NCBI GenBank assembly: GCA_025934135.1
Contig: JAICYR010000007.1
Location: 1-40,670 of the forward strand
Direction: 5' to 3'
Length of the DNA stretch: 40,670 bases
DNA from: Acidobacteriaceae bacterium
GTDB lineage: Bacteria > Acidobacteriota > Terriglobia > Terriglobales > Acidobacteriaceae
Position 1 is the stretch's first letter. Every line of letters begins with the position of its first letter. Shown here one piece after another: positions 18,039 through 25,856 of this stretch. The position numbers were made by a program, and so were the translations under genes. The notes beneath the pieces were generated by a model. That model worked only from the letters and a program-made list of their open reading frames with translations. It searched no databases and was not told where the DNA came from.

Positions 18039-18073
18039 TACGTAAAGGCGAAGAACTGCGGATGCGTACTCAT
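17993..18073 (-). CDS. Aromatic leader peptide of the trpB operon (26 residues)
   Basis: A short frame starts at ATG 18073 and ends TGA at 17995-17993. Residues 7-16 read FFAFTYRYWF: four Phe, two Tyr and one Trp in ten positions. Codons are TTC TTC GCC TTT ACG TAC CGC TAT TGG TTC. A weak GGA site lies seven bases upstream. It lies wholly between trpF and trpB and overlaps hairpin segments 1 and 2, as expected for a ribosome-sensing leader. The clustering of aromatic residues exactly where segment 1 lies is the main evidence that it is translated. A longer overlapping frame in this gap has no such bias. Confidence 0.82.
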   Translation of the reverse strand: MSTHPQFFAFTYRYWFSIAALADVHI

Positions 18074-18121
18074 CTTGATATCCAAGATACATGGAGCGGG
18101 GAGGAACGGCAACTGAAATTT

Positions 18122-18799
18122 TCAGGCGCTGACTTCGCCGGTGTTTCCTAGTCGCATGGCGGCAATGCGCGCGTTCTCGATGAAGGCCCTGACTTTCGCC
18201 GGGTCTTTTTTGCCGGGAGCGGCCTCGACGCCGGATGCGACATCCACGCCCCAGGGACGGAGTACGGTGATGGCCTCGCCCACGTTCTCGGGATTGAGAC
18301 CACCAGCGACGATGATCCGCAGCGGCGAGCCGGCAACTTTTTCCCGTGCCGCTTTCCAATCAAACGGAACCCCTGTTCCGCCCAGCAGCGTGGCGGTACG
18401 TGAGTCGACAAGAACCGCGTCCACCGCCCCGTCGGCCCGCGCCATGCGCAACTCCATCTCCAGCCCCTGCTGGAAATGGACCACTTTCAGAATATGCAGA
18501 TGTTGCGAAGAGAAGCGCTCGCGCAGCCGGGGGGCCGCATCGGATTCGCATCCGGAGTGAAGTTGGACTCCGGTCAGTCCGCAGTCCTGAACCGCGGCGA
18601 TCAGGTCATTCAGGCCCGCATTGACGAACACCCCTATTTTCTCCACGCTCTCGGGCAAGTGCGGCGTGATGGCCCGGACCTGCGCGGGAGTGACGCGCCG
18701 CGCGCTCTCAGCAAAGACGAATCCAACGGCATTCGCGCCCGACTCGGCGGCGAGCAGAGCGTCTTCAAGAGAGGTGTTCGCGCAAACCTTTATCCACAT
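18122..18799 (-). CDS. trpF: Phosphoribosylanthranilate isomerase
   Basis: 225 residues, TIM barrel. It turns N-(5-phosphoribosyl)anthranilate into CdRP. The general base is Cys6 (IKVCANTS, where the usual motif is KICGxT) and the general acid Asp132 (AVLVDSRT), followed by GGTGVPFDW and the phosphate site IIVAGGLNPENV. The change from CG to CA after the catalytic Cys is unusual but mild. It overlaps the end of trpC by ten bases. The leader peptide begins 49 bases after its stop, so trpCF can be expressed without passing the attenuator. Confidence 0.95.
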   Translation of the reverse strand: MWIKVCANTSLEDALLAAESGANAVGFVFAESARRVTPAQVRAITPHLPESVEKIGVFVNAGLNDLIAAVQDCGLTGVQLHSGCESDAAPRLRERFSSQHLHILKVVHFQQGLEMELRMARADGAVDAVLVDSRTATLLGGTGVPFDWKAAREKVAGSPLRIIVAGGLNPENVGEAITVLRPWGVDVASGVEAAPGKKDPAKVRAFIENARIAAMRLGNTGEVSA

Positions 18800-19587
18800 G
18801 GCGCGACCTTTTCGGCAAGCAGGGCCCGCAGCGCGGCACCGGGATCGGGCCTCCGCATGAGCGATTCGCCAATGAGGAAAGCGTCGAAACCGGCCGCGCG
18901 GAGTTGCTCCATATCGTCCGCAGTATGGATGCCGCTTTCGGCGACGTGCACCGCGCCTTTGGGCAATGATTCGGCCAGCCGCAACGAGGTTTCGAGCGAG
19001 ACGTCGAAGGTGCTGAGGTTGCGATTGTTCACTCCGTAGCAGTCGCAGCCGAGGTCGCGCGCCCGCGCCAGTTCTTCGGCAGTATGGACTTCGCAGAGGG
19101 TGTCCAATTCGAGCTGACGGGCGAAAGCCGCGAAGCGGGCGAGCTCGAGGTCTGCGAGGGCAGCGACGATCAGCAGAATCGCGTCTGCGCGGTGCGCCCG
19201 AGCCTCGACGATCTGGTACTCATCGACAATGAAGTCCTTGCGCAGGCAGGGGAGTCCGCTTCGTTCAGAGGCAATTTCGAGGTTCAGGAGACTGCCTTGA
19301 AAGTAGGGCGCGTCGGTCAGAACGGAAAGGGCGGCGGCTCCTCCTGCCTTGAGCGACTCGGCCAGCGCGGCCACATCGAAATCCGGACGGATCAGCCCCT
19401 TGGAGGGCGAGGCCTTCTTCAACTCGGCTATAATGGCCGCCCCGGATCCTGCACGCTCGCGGAGGGCGCGCGCGAATCCGCGAGGCTGGTGCAAGGAGGC
19501 TCGCTGCTCCAGCCCGGCCAAAGGCACACGCTGCTTGCGCTCCGCCACAGTCGCTCGGGTTGCTGCCAGAATGCGTTCCAGATGCAA
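18790..19587 (-). CDS. trpC: Indole-3-glycerol phosphate synthase
   Basis: 265 residues. It closes CdRP to indole-3-glycerol phosphate. Signatures are IIAELKKASPSKGLI (about 52-66, catalytic Lys), LRKDFIVDEYQIVEAR, LCEVHTAEEL, YGVNNRNLSTF and VAESGIHTADD. The start is TTG at 19587 with GGAG six bases upstream; no better ATG is near. trpD, trpE and trpG are not in the window. The 161 bases upstream hold no leader peptide rich in Trp; a TATACT at 19610-19605 on this strand could be part of a promoter but is too close to the start to be convincing. Confidence 0.95.
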   Translation of the reverse strand: MHLERILAATRATVAERKQRVPLAGLEQRASLHQPRGFARALRERAGSGAAIIAELKKASPSKGLIRPDFDVAALAESLKAGGAAALSVLTDAPYFQGSLLNLEIASERSGLPCLRKDFIVDEYQIVEARAHRADAILLIVAALADLELARFAAFARQLELDTLCEVHTAEELARARDLGCDCYGVNNRNLSTFDVSLETSLRLAESLPKGAVHVAESGIHTADDMEQLRAAGFDAFLIGESLMRRPDPGAALRALLAEKVAPCG

Positions 19588-19748
19588 GGGGTGCTCCAGA
19601 ACCCAGTATACGGGGCGGTGTTTACTAAAAACTCACATGATTCCGAACAACCCCATCCAGGAGGGGCAGAGAGCGTTCAGCGTCTCTTCGAGACATGGCA
19701 CCCGCACCCGCTATGGTAAAACCGCACCCGAAGCCGCACCTGCTGTGG

Positions 19749-21938
19749 CTACTTTTTCGCGCTGGTGCTTACGTCGACCAGGCCTCGGTATTTGAGCATT
19801 GGCTCGACGCTGGGTTTCGCGCCCAGCCAGCTTTCGTAGATCTTTTCGAGGTCCTCGGTGTTGCCGCGCGAGAGCACCATCTTGCGGAAGCGGTCGCCGT
19901 TGGCGCGGGTGAGGCCGCCGTGGTGTTCGAACCACTGGAAGGCGTCGTCGTCGAGCATTTCGGTCCAGAGATAGGCGTAGTATCCGGCCTGGTATCCGTT
20001 GCCCCAGATGTGCATGAAGTAGCTGGAGCGATAGCGCGGCGGCACATAGGAGATGAGCAGGTGCTTCTTCTGGAGCGCCTCTTTCTCGAAGACGTCTGGC
20101 TTCTGTATGGGTGCGCTGGCGGGGAGCGTGTGCCACTGCATGTCGAGTTCGGCGGCGGCGAGTAGCTCAGTCAGTTTGTATCCCTGATTGAAGGTGCGCG
20201 CGTTTTTGATTTTGGCGAAGAGCGCGGCGGGCATGGGAGCGCCGGTTTTGTAGTTCTTCGCATAGTGCTGGAAGACCTCGGGGTAGAGCGCCCAGTGCTC
20301 ATTGAACTGCGAGGGGAACTCGACGAAGTCATGCGGGACAGAAGTGCCGGAGAGGCTGGGATATTCGGTGTCGCCAAACATGCCATGGAGCGCATGGCCG
20401 AACTCGTGGAACATGGTGGTTACGTCATCAAAGCTGAGCAGCGCAGGTTCGCCGGGAGCGGGCTTGGTGAAGTTGGCCACGTTGTAGACGACGGGCAGCG
20501 TGCCCATCAGCTTTGAAGGATGGACGAAGCTACTCATCCACGCACCGCCGTTTTTGTTGTCGCGCTTGAAGTAGTCGCAATAGAAGAGCGCCATGGGCTT
20601 GTTGTTGGCGTCGAAGACCTCGAAGACGCGCACGTCGGGGTTGTAGACAGGCAGGTCGTGCCGCTCCTTGAAGGTGATGCCGTAGAGTTTGGTGGCGGCG
20701 TAGAAGACGCCATTCTCGAGTACGTTGTTCAGCTCGAAGTAGGGCTTCACTTCGCTTTCGTCGATGTCGTATTTGGCCTTGCGGACTTGCTCGGCGTAGA
20801 ACTCCCAATCCCACGGCTGGAGCTTGAAGCCGCCGTGCTGCGAGTCGATGAGGGCCTGAATGTCTTTGGCCTCGCTGGCGGCCTTGGCGGTGGAGGCGGG
20901 AACGAGCGCGTCCATGAACTTGAACGCGGCCTGGGGCGTTTTGGCCATCTGGTTCGTGAGTCTCCAGGCGGCGTAGTTGGGGAAGCCGAGCAGCTTGGCC
21001 TTTTCGGCGCGAATTTGCGCGAGGCGGGCGATGGTGGAGCGGGTGTCGTTAGCGTCGTTGCGCTCGGCGCGATTCCATGAATCTTCAAAGAGGGCCTTAC
21101 GGGTGGCGCGGTTCTGAAGATAGGTGAGGTCGGGCTGCTGGGTGGTGTTTTGCAACGGGAGAACGTACCCCTGCTGTTTGCGCTGGTCGGCGGACTGCGC
21201 GGCGGCGGCCAATTTCGCGGGATTGAGGCCAGCGAGGGCGGCCTTGTCTGTGGTGGAGTAAGCGGCGGCCTTGGTGGCGGCGAGCAGTTTGACGATGAAG
21301 TCGTTGGAGAGGGTGGATGCCTCTTCGTTCAGCTTCTTGAGTTTGGCCTTGTCGGAGTCGGAAAGCGCGGCGCCGTTGTGGACGAATTCGTTATATTGCC
21401 ACTCGACGAGGCGCAGGGACTCGGAGTCGAGATGGAGGGTGGCGCGCTGGTCGTATACGGCCTTGATGCGGGCGAAGAGCCCGGAGTTGAGATAGATGGC
21501 GTCCTGCGTGGCGGAGAGCTTGGGGGCCTCGATGGTCTGGATCTTCTGCAGTTCGGGGTTGGTGTTGGCTCCGGTGACTCCCTCAAAAACCGACATGACA
21601 CGGTCGAGCAGCTGGCCGGATTTTTCGAGCGCGATCAAGGTGTTCTCGAAGGTGGGCGCAGCCGGGTTGTCGGCGATGGCCTCGGCTTCCTTGACCTGCT
21701 GGGCCATTCCGGCTTCAATGGCCGGCTGGTAATCGCTGTCCTTGATTTTGTCGAAGGGGGGCGCGTGGAAGGGCAGGGTGCTGGGTGCGTAGAAAGGATT
21801 GTCCGGGCTGAAGGAGGGAGTGGTGGTCTGGCCGTTCGCGGAGCCGACCGCGATGGCGGCGGCTGCTGCCAAAGTAGCTGATTTCTGCAAGAGTCGTTTC
21901 GCCTTTGTGAGAGATGTGAGCGGGGGGAGTGAAGTCAT
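19749..21938 (-). CDS. dcp: M3-family metallopeptidase, peptidyl-dipeptidase Dcp type
   Basis: 729 residues from the ATG at 21938, which has AAAGGG upstream. The open frame continues further upstream, but that part is antisense or out-of-frame to the GNAT gene. A signal-like hydrophobic N-terminus (about 15-38) ending SANGQ suggests a periplasmic form. The zinc site is His511-Glu-Phe-Gly-His515 (MFHEFGHALHG), with Glu540 (HDFVEFPSQF) as third ligand. The C-terminal helix bundle has YFMHIWGNGYQAGYYAYLWT and GGLTRANGDRFRKMVLSRGN. The enzyme removes C-terminal dipeptides from peptides. Length is normal for the family. Confidence 0.94.
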   Translation of the reverse strand: MTSLPPLTSLTKAKRLLQKSATLAAAAAIAVGSANGQTTTPSFSPDNPFYAPSTLPFHAPPFDKIKDSDYQPAIEAGMAQQVKEAEAIADNPAAPTFENTLIALEKSGQLLDRVMSVFEGVTGANTNPELQKIQTIEAPKLSATQDAIYLNSGLFARIKAVYDQRATLHLDSESLRLVEWQYNEFVHNGAALSDSDKAKLKKLNEEASTLSNDFIVKLLAATKAAAYSTTDKAALAGLNPAKLAAAAQSADQRKQQGYVLPLQNTTQQPDLTYLQNRATRKALFEDSWNRAERNDANDTRSTIARLAQIRAEKAKLLGFPNYAAWRLTNQMAKTPQAAFKFMDALVPASTAKAASEAKDIQALIDSQHGGFKLQPWDWEFYAEQVRKAKYDIDESEVKPYFELNNVLENGVFYAATKLYGITFKERHDLPVYNPDVRVFEVFDANNKPMALFYCDYFKRDNKNGGAWMSSFVHPSKLMGTLPVVYNVANFTKPAPGEPALLSFDDVTTMFHEFGHALHGMFGDTEYPSLSGTSVPHDFVEFPSQFNEHWALYPEVFQHYAKNYKTGAPMPAALFAKIKNARTFNQGYKLTELLAAAELDMQWHTLPASAPIQKPDVFEKEALQKKHLLISYVPPRYRSSYFMHIWGNGYQAGYYAYLWTEMLDDDAFQWFEHHGGLTRANGDRFRKMVLSRGNTEDLEKIYESWLGAKPSVEPMLKYRGLVDVSTSAKK

Positions 21939-22003
21939 GAAGGGCCCTTTAGGAAATGTTTCCCGGAACCCACGATTGTATCGAATCGGCGGCGAGGGCG
22001 AGG

Positions 22004-22711
22004 CTATGAGTTGCGCTGGAGGCGGTGGAAGGAGACGTTGTGGGAGAGGACGAAGCCGAGCCGTTCGTAGACGGCGATGGCACGGTGGTTGGTTGCGCCG
22101 GTGTGCAGGAAGGAGAGCGAGCCGTCGCGGCGGTGGTCGGCGAGCAGGCGGGAGATGAGGGCGGCGGCGTGGCCGTGACCCCGGTGTTCGGGGTGCGTGC
22201 AGACGCCGCTGACCTCGACGTAGCGGTCGAAGGCCATGCGCTCGCCGGCCATGGCAACGAGTTGGCCCCCGGCGCGGATGCCATAATAGCGGCCCATCTC
22301 GCAGGTGCGGACGCGGAAGAATCCGGGAAAGGCAACTTCGATGAGGGCGAGCATTTCCGTTGCGTTGGCGCAGGAGAGGGATTCGATGGCGTGCGGGTGT
22401 GGCGGGAGTTCGGGCAGTGGGGCGTCTTCGGGGAAGATCATCCGGACGCCGGAGTGGGTGCTGTGGAACTGGATCCCGGGGGCCGGGAGCGGCGGCTGGG
22501 GGCCCATCATGTAGACGATTTCGCCGGGGGCGAGCAGCGAGTGGAGGTCGCGCATGGCTTCGGGAGTGCATTCGGAAACGGCGGCGAAGGGTGCGACGTC
22601 GGTCTGGTATTTGCAGGCGCTTCCGGCGTTCTGGGCGAAGCGCCGCTGACGGGTGTGGAGGGCGGGAAGGATGGGGTTCAGGAAGATCGTATCGTTCACA
22701 ACGTGGACCAA
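22004..22711 (-). CDS. GNAT-family N-acetyltransferase
   Basis: 235 residues. The C-terminal half is a GNAT fold with the acetyl-CoA loop VCTHPEHRGHGHAAALISRL (about 168-187) and the late motif HRAIAVYERLGF. The N-terminal 100 residues are less conserved and probably form a first, degenerate GNAT-like or substrate domain. The start is uncertain: TTG at 22711 overlaps the upstream antitoxin-like gene by 16 bases; GTG at 22699 is the alternative. The substrate is unknown. Being coupled to a Phd-like gene raises the idea of a toxin, but its length and layout differ from known GNAT toxins (about 160-175 residues), so ordinary acetylation is more likely. Confidence 0.85.
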   Translation of the reverse strand: MVHVVNDTIFLNPILPALHTRQRRFAQNAGSACKYQTDVAPFAAVSECTPEAMRDLHSLLAPGEIVYMMGPQPPLPAPGIQFHSTHSGVRMIFPEDAPLPELPPHPHAIESLSCANATEMLALIEVAFPGFFRVRTCEMGRYYGIRAGGQLVAMAGERMAFDRYVEVSGVCTHPEHRGHGHAAALISRLLADHRRDGSLSFLHTGATNHRAIAVYERLGFVLSHNVSFHRLQRNS

Positions 22712-22941
22712 TCATCCTGCCAGGCACGCTCCATCTCATCGCGGAGCGATTTCTCAATTCCCGGCGATTCGGGGTTGAGGACTTCAAGAGGAGTAATGCG
22801 GCTTAAACGGCTTCCCGGCGGGTTTTCCGGAGCGATTTTGAAGCGCCGTCCGTTATGGACTACCCAAACCTCGGCACCGCTCATGGCCCGATCCACCAGA
22901 TCGAACAAGTCACGGCGAAATTGTGTAATGGAGACTTCCAT
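22696..22941 (-). CDS. Phd/YefM-like antitoxin
   Basis: 81 residues. The N-terminal MEVSITQFRRDLFDLVDRA, followed by VWVVHNGRRFKIAP, is the Phd/YefM pattern: a DNA-binding dimer that also holds a toxin. The C-terminal 30 residues are charged and would be the toxin-binding tail. No RelE, Doc or PIN toxin follows; the next gene is the GNAT, overlapping its end. The gene before is a small unknown protein and a HipA-like kinase. It may be a solitary antitoxin. Confidence 0.75.
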   Translation of the reverse strand: MEVSITQFRRDLFDLVDRAMSGAEVWVVHNGRRFKIAPENPPGSRLSRITPLEVLNPESPGIEKSLRDEMERAWQDDWSTL

Positions 22942-22956
22942 CGGTATGAAAGCAGT

Positions 22957-23283
22957 TTATCGCTTGGGGGCGAGGAGGCGGTCGATCAAGGCCTGGCATT
23001 CGTCCGGGTGAAGGGTGCCGGAATTGGAGACCCGGAGGGGGCCGTGGGACTGGCGGGAGAGCTCGTCCAAGAGGGTGGGGATTTCGTCAGGCGGGGCGGA
23101 TTTCCATTCTTCCATTAAGGCGGACAGGTAGGAGCGGTCTTTCGCGTCGAGGCGCTGCGCCCAGTCGGGATGGACCCAAACTTCGAGGCCGGCGGCACTC
23201 CGCGCGATGACGAGCAGGTTGACCGCCTGATCATTGAAGCGGGAGAACTGAAGTTCCACAAATCTGGGCAGGTTCGGTTGCAT
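22957..23283 (-). CDS. Small protein of unknown function, coupled to HipA-like kinase
   Basis: 108 residues from the ATG at 23283; a longer version from 23328 is possible. Either start overlaps the 3' end of the HipA-like gene (stop at 23231), suggesting translational coupling, though no ribosome site is clear. It begins with a beta-rich part (FVELQFSRFNDQAVNLLVIA) and ends in helices with PLRVSNSGTLHPDECQALI. I do not recognise a family. Its position between a kinase and an antitoxin-like gene suggests a partner or regulator of the kinase. Confidence 0.6.
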   Translation of the reverse strand: MQPNLPRFVELQFSRFNDQAVNLLVIARSAAGLEVWVHPDWAQRLDAKDRSYLSALMEEWKSAPPDEIPTLLDELSRQSHGPLRVSNSGTLHPDECQALIDRLLAPKR

Positions 23284-24112
23284 GGCGCGGCCGGTGATAG
23301 CTGACGGAATAGCCTGAGGCGAGGACATGCCGGGCGTCGTTGAGCAGGCGAGGAAGGATGGAGCGGCGGGTCAGCAACTGACTGAAGATGCGGCGTCGCA
23401 ACTCCTCGGTGGCCCACTCCTCCGGCACGCTTGCTACAATCCGCCGGATGGTGTTCTCAGAAATTCCGTCAAACTTTTCTAGCCATTGTTGCACAGAATC
23501 CTCGTTCCACAAGCCGCTGTAGAGGGACAAATCGTGCACCATGGCCCGTCTTGGGCATGTGCGCTCGTATCCGAACTTGCCGCCGAACATAAAGTCGTTA
23601 TCGATGAAGCGGGCCTGAAGGCCGCGTCCAGTGCTGAGGTAGACGGCCTGTCTGCGGTCGCAGTTGTTGGCCCAGAGGTCGAGGACGAGCATTCCGAGGA
23701 AGTCGGCGCGGTTTTGGACGCGCTTGATCCAGGAGTGGGGAATCATCTGGTAGGTGCGCCGCTCGCCCGAGGCCTCGATGAGGCGGGAGCCGAAATGGAT
23801 TCCGGGGCGCGGGCGAATGGGGGCATTTCCGTTGCTGAACCAGAGGGCGGGGTTCTGGTCGAGGAAGTCGCTGGAGACCTCGATCGGCATCCAGTCGGGT
23901 GCGGGCAGCCCGGCGCGGCGAATCAGCGCGGTCCCGACGACCTCATTCGCGAGGGCCTGAGAGCCGGGAAAGCCGTTGAACTTGACGACGTAGAAGGCTC
24001 CGTCCGATGCCTGAAGGATGGACGGCTGGCTGCTTCCGCATAGCTTGTACAGAAATCTCGCTGCAGGAACCGCAGCACGCGCCACTCCATGTTTAGGTTC
24101 GGCCCGATTCAT
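23231..24112 (-). CDS. HipA-like kinase (HipA_2 type)
   Basis: 293 residues. The protein matches the HipA-related kinase fold: an ATP-binding N-lobe (YVVKFNGFPGSQALANEVVG, about 41-60), a catalytic loop ANNCDRRQAVYL (about 148-159) and a metal site FIDNDFMFGG (about 170-179). It lacks the N-terminal HipA couple domain and is shorter than E. coli HipA (440). HipA kinases phosphorylate translation factors and cause dormancy; the target of this shorter class is not known to me. The start has GAGGTGAG just upstream. No HipB-type helix-turn-helix gene is adjacent; the genes downstream are a small unknown protein and a Phd-like antitoxin. Confidence 0.78.
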   Translation of the reverse strand: MNRAEPKHGVARAAVPAARFLYKLCGSSQPSILQASDGAFYVVKFNGFPGSQALANEVVGTALIRRAGLPAPDWMPIEVSSDFLDQNPALWFSNGNAPIRPRPGIHFGSRLIEASGERRTYQMIPHSWIKRVQNRADFLGMLVLDLWANNCDRRQAVYLSTGRGLQARFIDNDFMFGGKFGYERTCPRRAMVHDLSLYSGLWNEDSVQQWLEKFDGISENTIRRIVASVPEEWATEELRRRIFSQLLTRRSILPRLLNDARHVLASGYSVSYHRPRHATEPAQICGTSVLPLQ

Positions 24113-24323
24113 ATCTCACCTCGAGAAGTGTATGGCAGAAAAGTATTCACAGATATGCAATTTCGGCTTTGATAACCTACCCCTCAGACAGAAGCGGTAG
24201 ACTAGCGACAACGCTAACCCATTTGGCCGACTTGTTTATATAACCGAGGTAACTATTTTGTAGGGTATCCGGTCATAATATGCAGAAATGGAACTCAATG
24301 GCAGGCTAGCCCCAATTTGGACT

Positions 24324-24596
24324 TCAGGCGGAGAGGTGGCAGAGTTCGGTTGAATTCACCTGACTCGAGAAGGTCTTGGGGTCGGCGCAGAACGGCGGGA
24401 GAAAACGCCAGAACATCATCTGAAGCGTTCGCATTCCAACGGCTTCATCCCAGATGATGACAGGCTGCATTGTTTGAGGCGCAACGTTGTAATTCGGGGA
24501 CAGGTCAAGCTCAAGCGCAAGGCCATCAAGATTGCCCAATGCGAATGCTTCCGCAATGCGCTGCTTATCGGACCGGCGCTGGTATCGGCCGCACAT
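24324..24596 (-). pseudogene. Truncated SRAP (YedK/HMCES-like) gene
   Basis: 90 residues. The start MCGRYQRRSDKQRIAEAF carries the catalytic Cys2 that crosslinks to abasic sites in single-stranded DNA, and LSPNYNVAPQTMQPVIIW and MMFWRFLPPF follow as in SRAP proteins. Family similarity breaks off after about residue 70 (ADPKTF), and the frame soon stops. The Asn-Ala-Arg segment, the conserved Glu and the His active-site part of a full protein (about 200-230 residues) are missing. The following DNA on this strand shows no continuation. This looks like a gene remnant, which may mark a past rearrangement at this boundary. Confidence 0.75.
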
Positions 24597-24691
24597 TCAG
24601 AACTGGACAGTGTTGTAGTCCATACTCCACGTTTATGGATTCAACCCTAGAGGCAATCTTCTCACGGGCCGCACCAGCGCGGGCAAATGTG

Positions 24692-25741
24692 CTAGCGGAG
24701 GAGGCGGAGAGCATTTTCGCGGTATACCTTGCGAAGGATGTCGTCCGGAAGATCGAGTCCGTAGATGTTCCATCGGCCCTGACGGGACGCGTGTGTGGGG
24801 TACTCGAAGTATTCGTCGGCGGTTTCGAGAAAACGATAGTAGAGACGGTACATTTCGACTTCCGGCAGCAGGTCTGCTCCGAAGAGAATGCGGTCGGGAA
24901 ATTCGAGGAAGAATTTGCGCGCCGAATACGGCTGGCGGCCAAGCTCGGACGCGCGGGCGCTGATGTCGACGAGAACATTTGGATGGGTCCGGAGTAGCTG
25001 AGTGACGCGGGGAAGATTTTCACTGCATTCCGCGATGTGCGCCAGCACGAACTTTGTGTTCGAGTGGCGGGCAATGACCCGGTCGCGCTGGTCGAGCAGG
25101 TCCCACTTGGAATACTTCGCTCCGTAAAAGCTCCAGTCCGGATGCGCCGCCAGCTCTTCAAAACGCTCATTTTCGGCATCAATGGGCAGAAAAAAAGCGG
25201 CAGGGTCGGCGATGTGGAACATGACGGGAATACCGAGAGCGGCGGCTTTGTCGAAGATGGGCGCGAGCCGTTCGTCATCGACGCGCAGCAGTTCGCCACT
25301 GGCGTCGCGCACGCTGAGCCCAAGGTCTTTCCAGAACTTGATGCCCTGCGCGCCGCGCTCAACCATTTTCTCAAGACGGTCGCAGCTGACCTGCGCGAAA
25401 TCATCCCGTTCGATGCCGGACCAGTCCATCCATGCGATGACGGCGAAACGCTTCGCGTCGGCGGAAAGGAATTTGTCGAGAATCCGAAATGCCTCATCGC
25501 CGGTATTCATGGTGATATTGACGATGCGCTCGATGCCGCAGGCGTCCATCACGCGCAGCACGTCGGCGGGTTCCATCGAATCGAGGTGATTGTGATAGTC
25601 GATAACCGGGAAGCGCGGCTTCGTGACCTCATGCTGCTCCGCCACGAGCGTGGATCGGGGATGGAAGTCGCTCAAAGGTAGACTTACGCTCGCGCTGGCC
25701 GTTACCATGGCGACGAATTTGTCCTGATCGGATTGTGGCAT
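24692..25741 (-). CDS. Amidohydrolase-2 family protein
   Basis: 349 residues from the ATG at 25741, chosen for AAAGGA nine bases upstream; the in-frame ATG at 25783 lacks a site, and earlier ones run into the divergent kinase gene. A TIM-barrel metal-dependent hydrolase or decarboxylase: VIDYHNHLDSME gives the His-x-His metal motif, with MFHIADPAAFF (His), FVLAHIAE (His) and RILFGADLLPE (Asp) as later ligands. The end DDILRKVYRENALRLL is typical. Members act on lactones, aromatic acids or uronate-derived compounds. Divergent from the PfkB kinase with an AT-rich gap, so the two may be coregulated. Confidence 0.88.
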   Translation of the reverse strand: MPQSDQDKFVAMVTASASVSLPLSDFHPRSTLVAEQHEVTKPRFPVIDYHNHLDSMEPADVLRVMDACGIERIVNITMNTGDEAFRILDKFLSADAKRFAVIAWMDWSGIERDDFAQVSCDRLEKMVERGAQGIKFWKDLGLSVRDASGELLRVDDERLAPIFDKAAALGIPVMFHIADPAAFFLPIDAENERFEELAAHPDWSFYGAKYSKWDLLDQRDRVIARHSNTKFVLAHIAECSENLPRVTQLLRTHPNVLVDISARASELGRQPYSARKFFLEFPDRILFGADLLPEVEMYRLYYRFLETADEYFEYPTHASRQGRWNIYGLDLPDDILRKVYRENALRLLR

Positions 25742-25856
25742 AGCGGATTTTCCTTTGGGCTTATGTGCTGGAATTTCGATCATGGTTGTTTGAACATAAG
25801 AAATTATAATAAAACGTAATGATACGAAATATAATGCGATCTGAGGTTTTCGGCGG
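25742..25856. promoter_or_regulatory. Divergent AT-rich promoter region
   Basis: Between the amidohydrolase (-) and the PfkB kinase (+). It is much richer in A/T than its surroundings and contains TATAAT-like hexamers at 25805-25810 and 25830-25835 on the plus strand and at 25808-25803 on the minus strand. A small inverted repeat CGTA-ATGA-TACG lies at about 25815-25826. I could not pair any hexamer with a good -35 box, so exact promoters are not assigned. Confidence 0.45.

Noticed and set aside
17922-18121. T-box riboswitch or TRAP-binding site before trpB
   Set aside because: No T-box consensus (AGGGUGGNACCGCG) and no series of GAG/UAG triplets with regular spacing were found.
17910-18359. 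A longer frame (149 codons) crossing trpF end and the attenuator
   Set aside because: It overlaps trpF out of frame, shows no family features and no codon bias. The short aromatic frame fits the hairpins.
19588-19748. A second attenuator or Trp leader before trpC
   Set aside because: The only short frame there has no Trp or aromatic cluster, and no terminator with T run was found.
21939-22787. N-terminal extension of the M3 peptidase frame (282 extra codons)
   Set aside because: Arg/Pro-rich low-complexity translation that is an out-of-frame reading of the GNAT gene; a signal peptide and ribosome site support the start at 21938.
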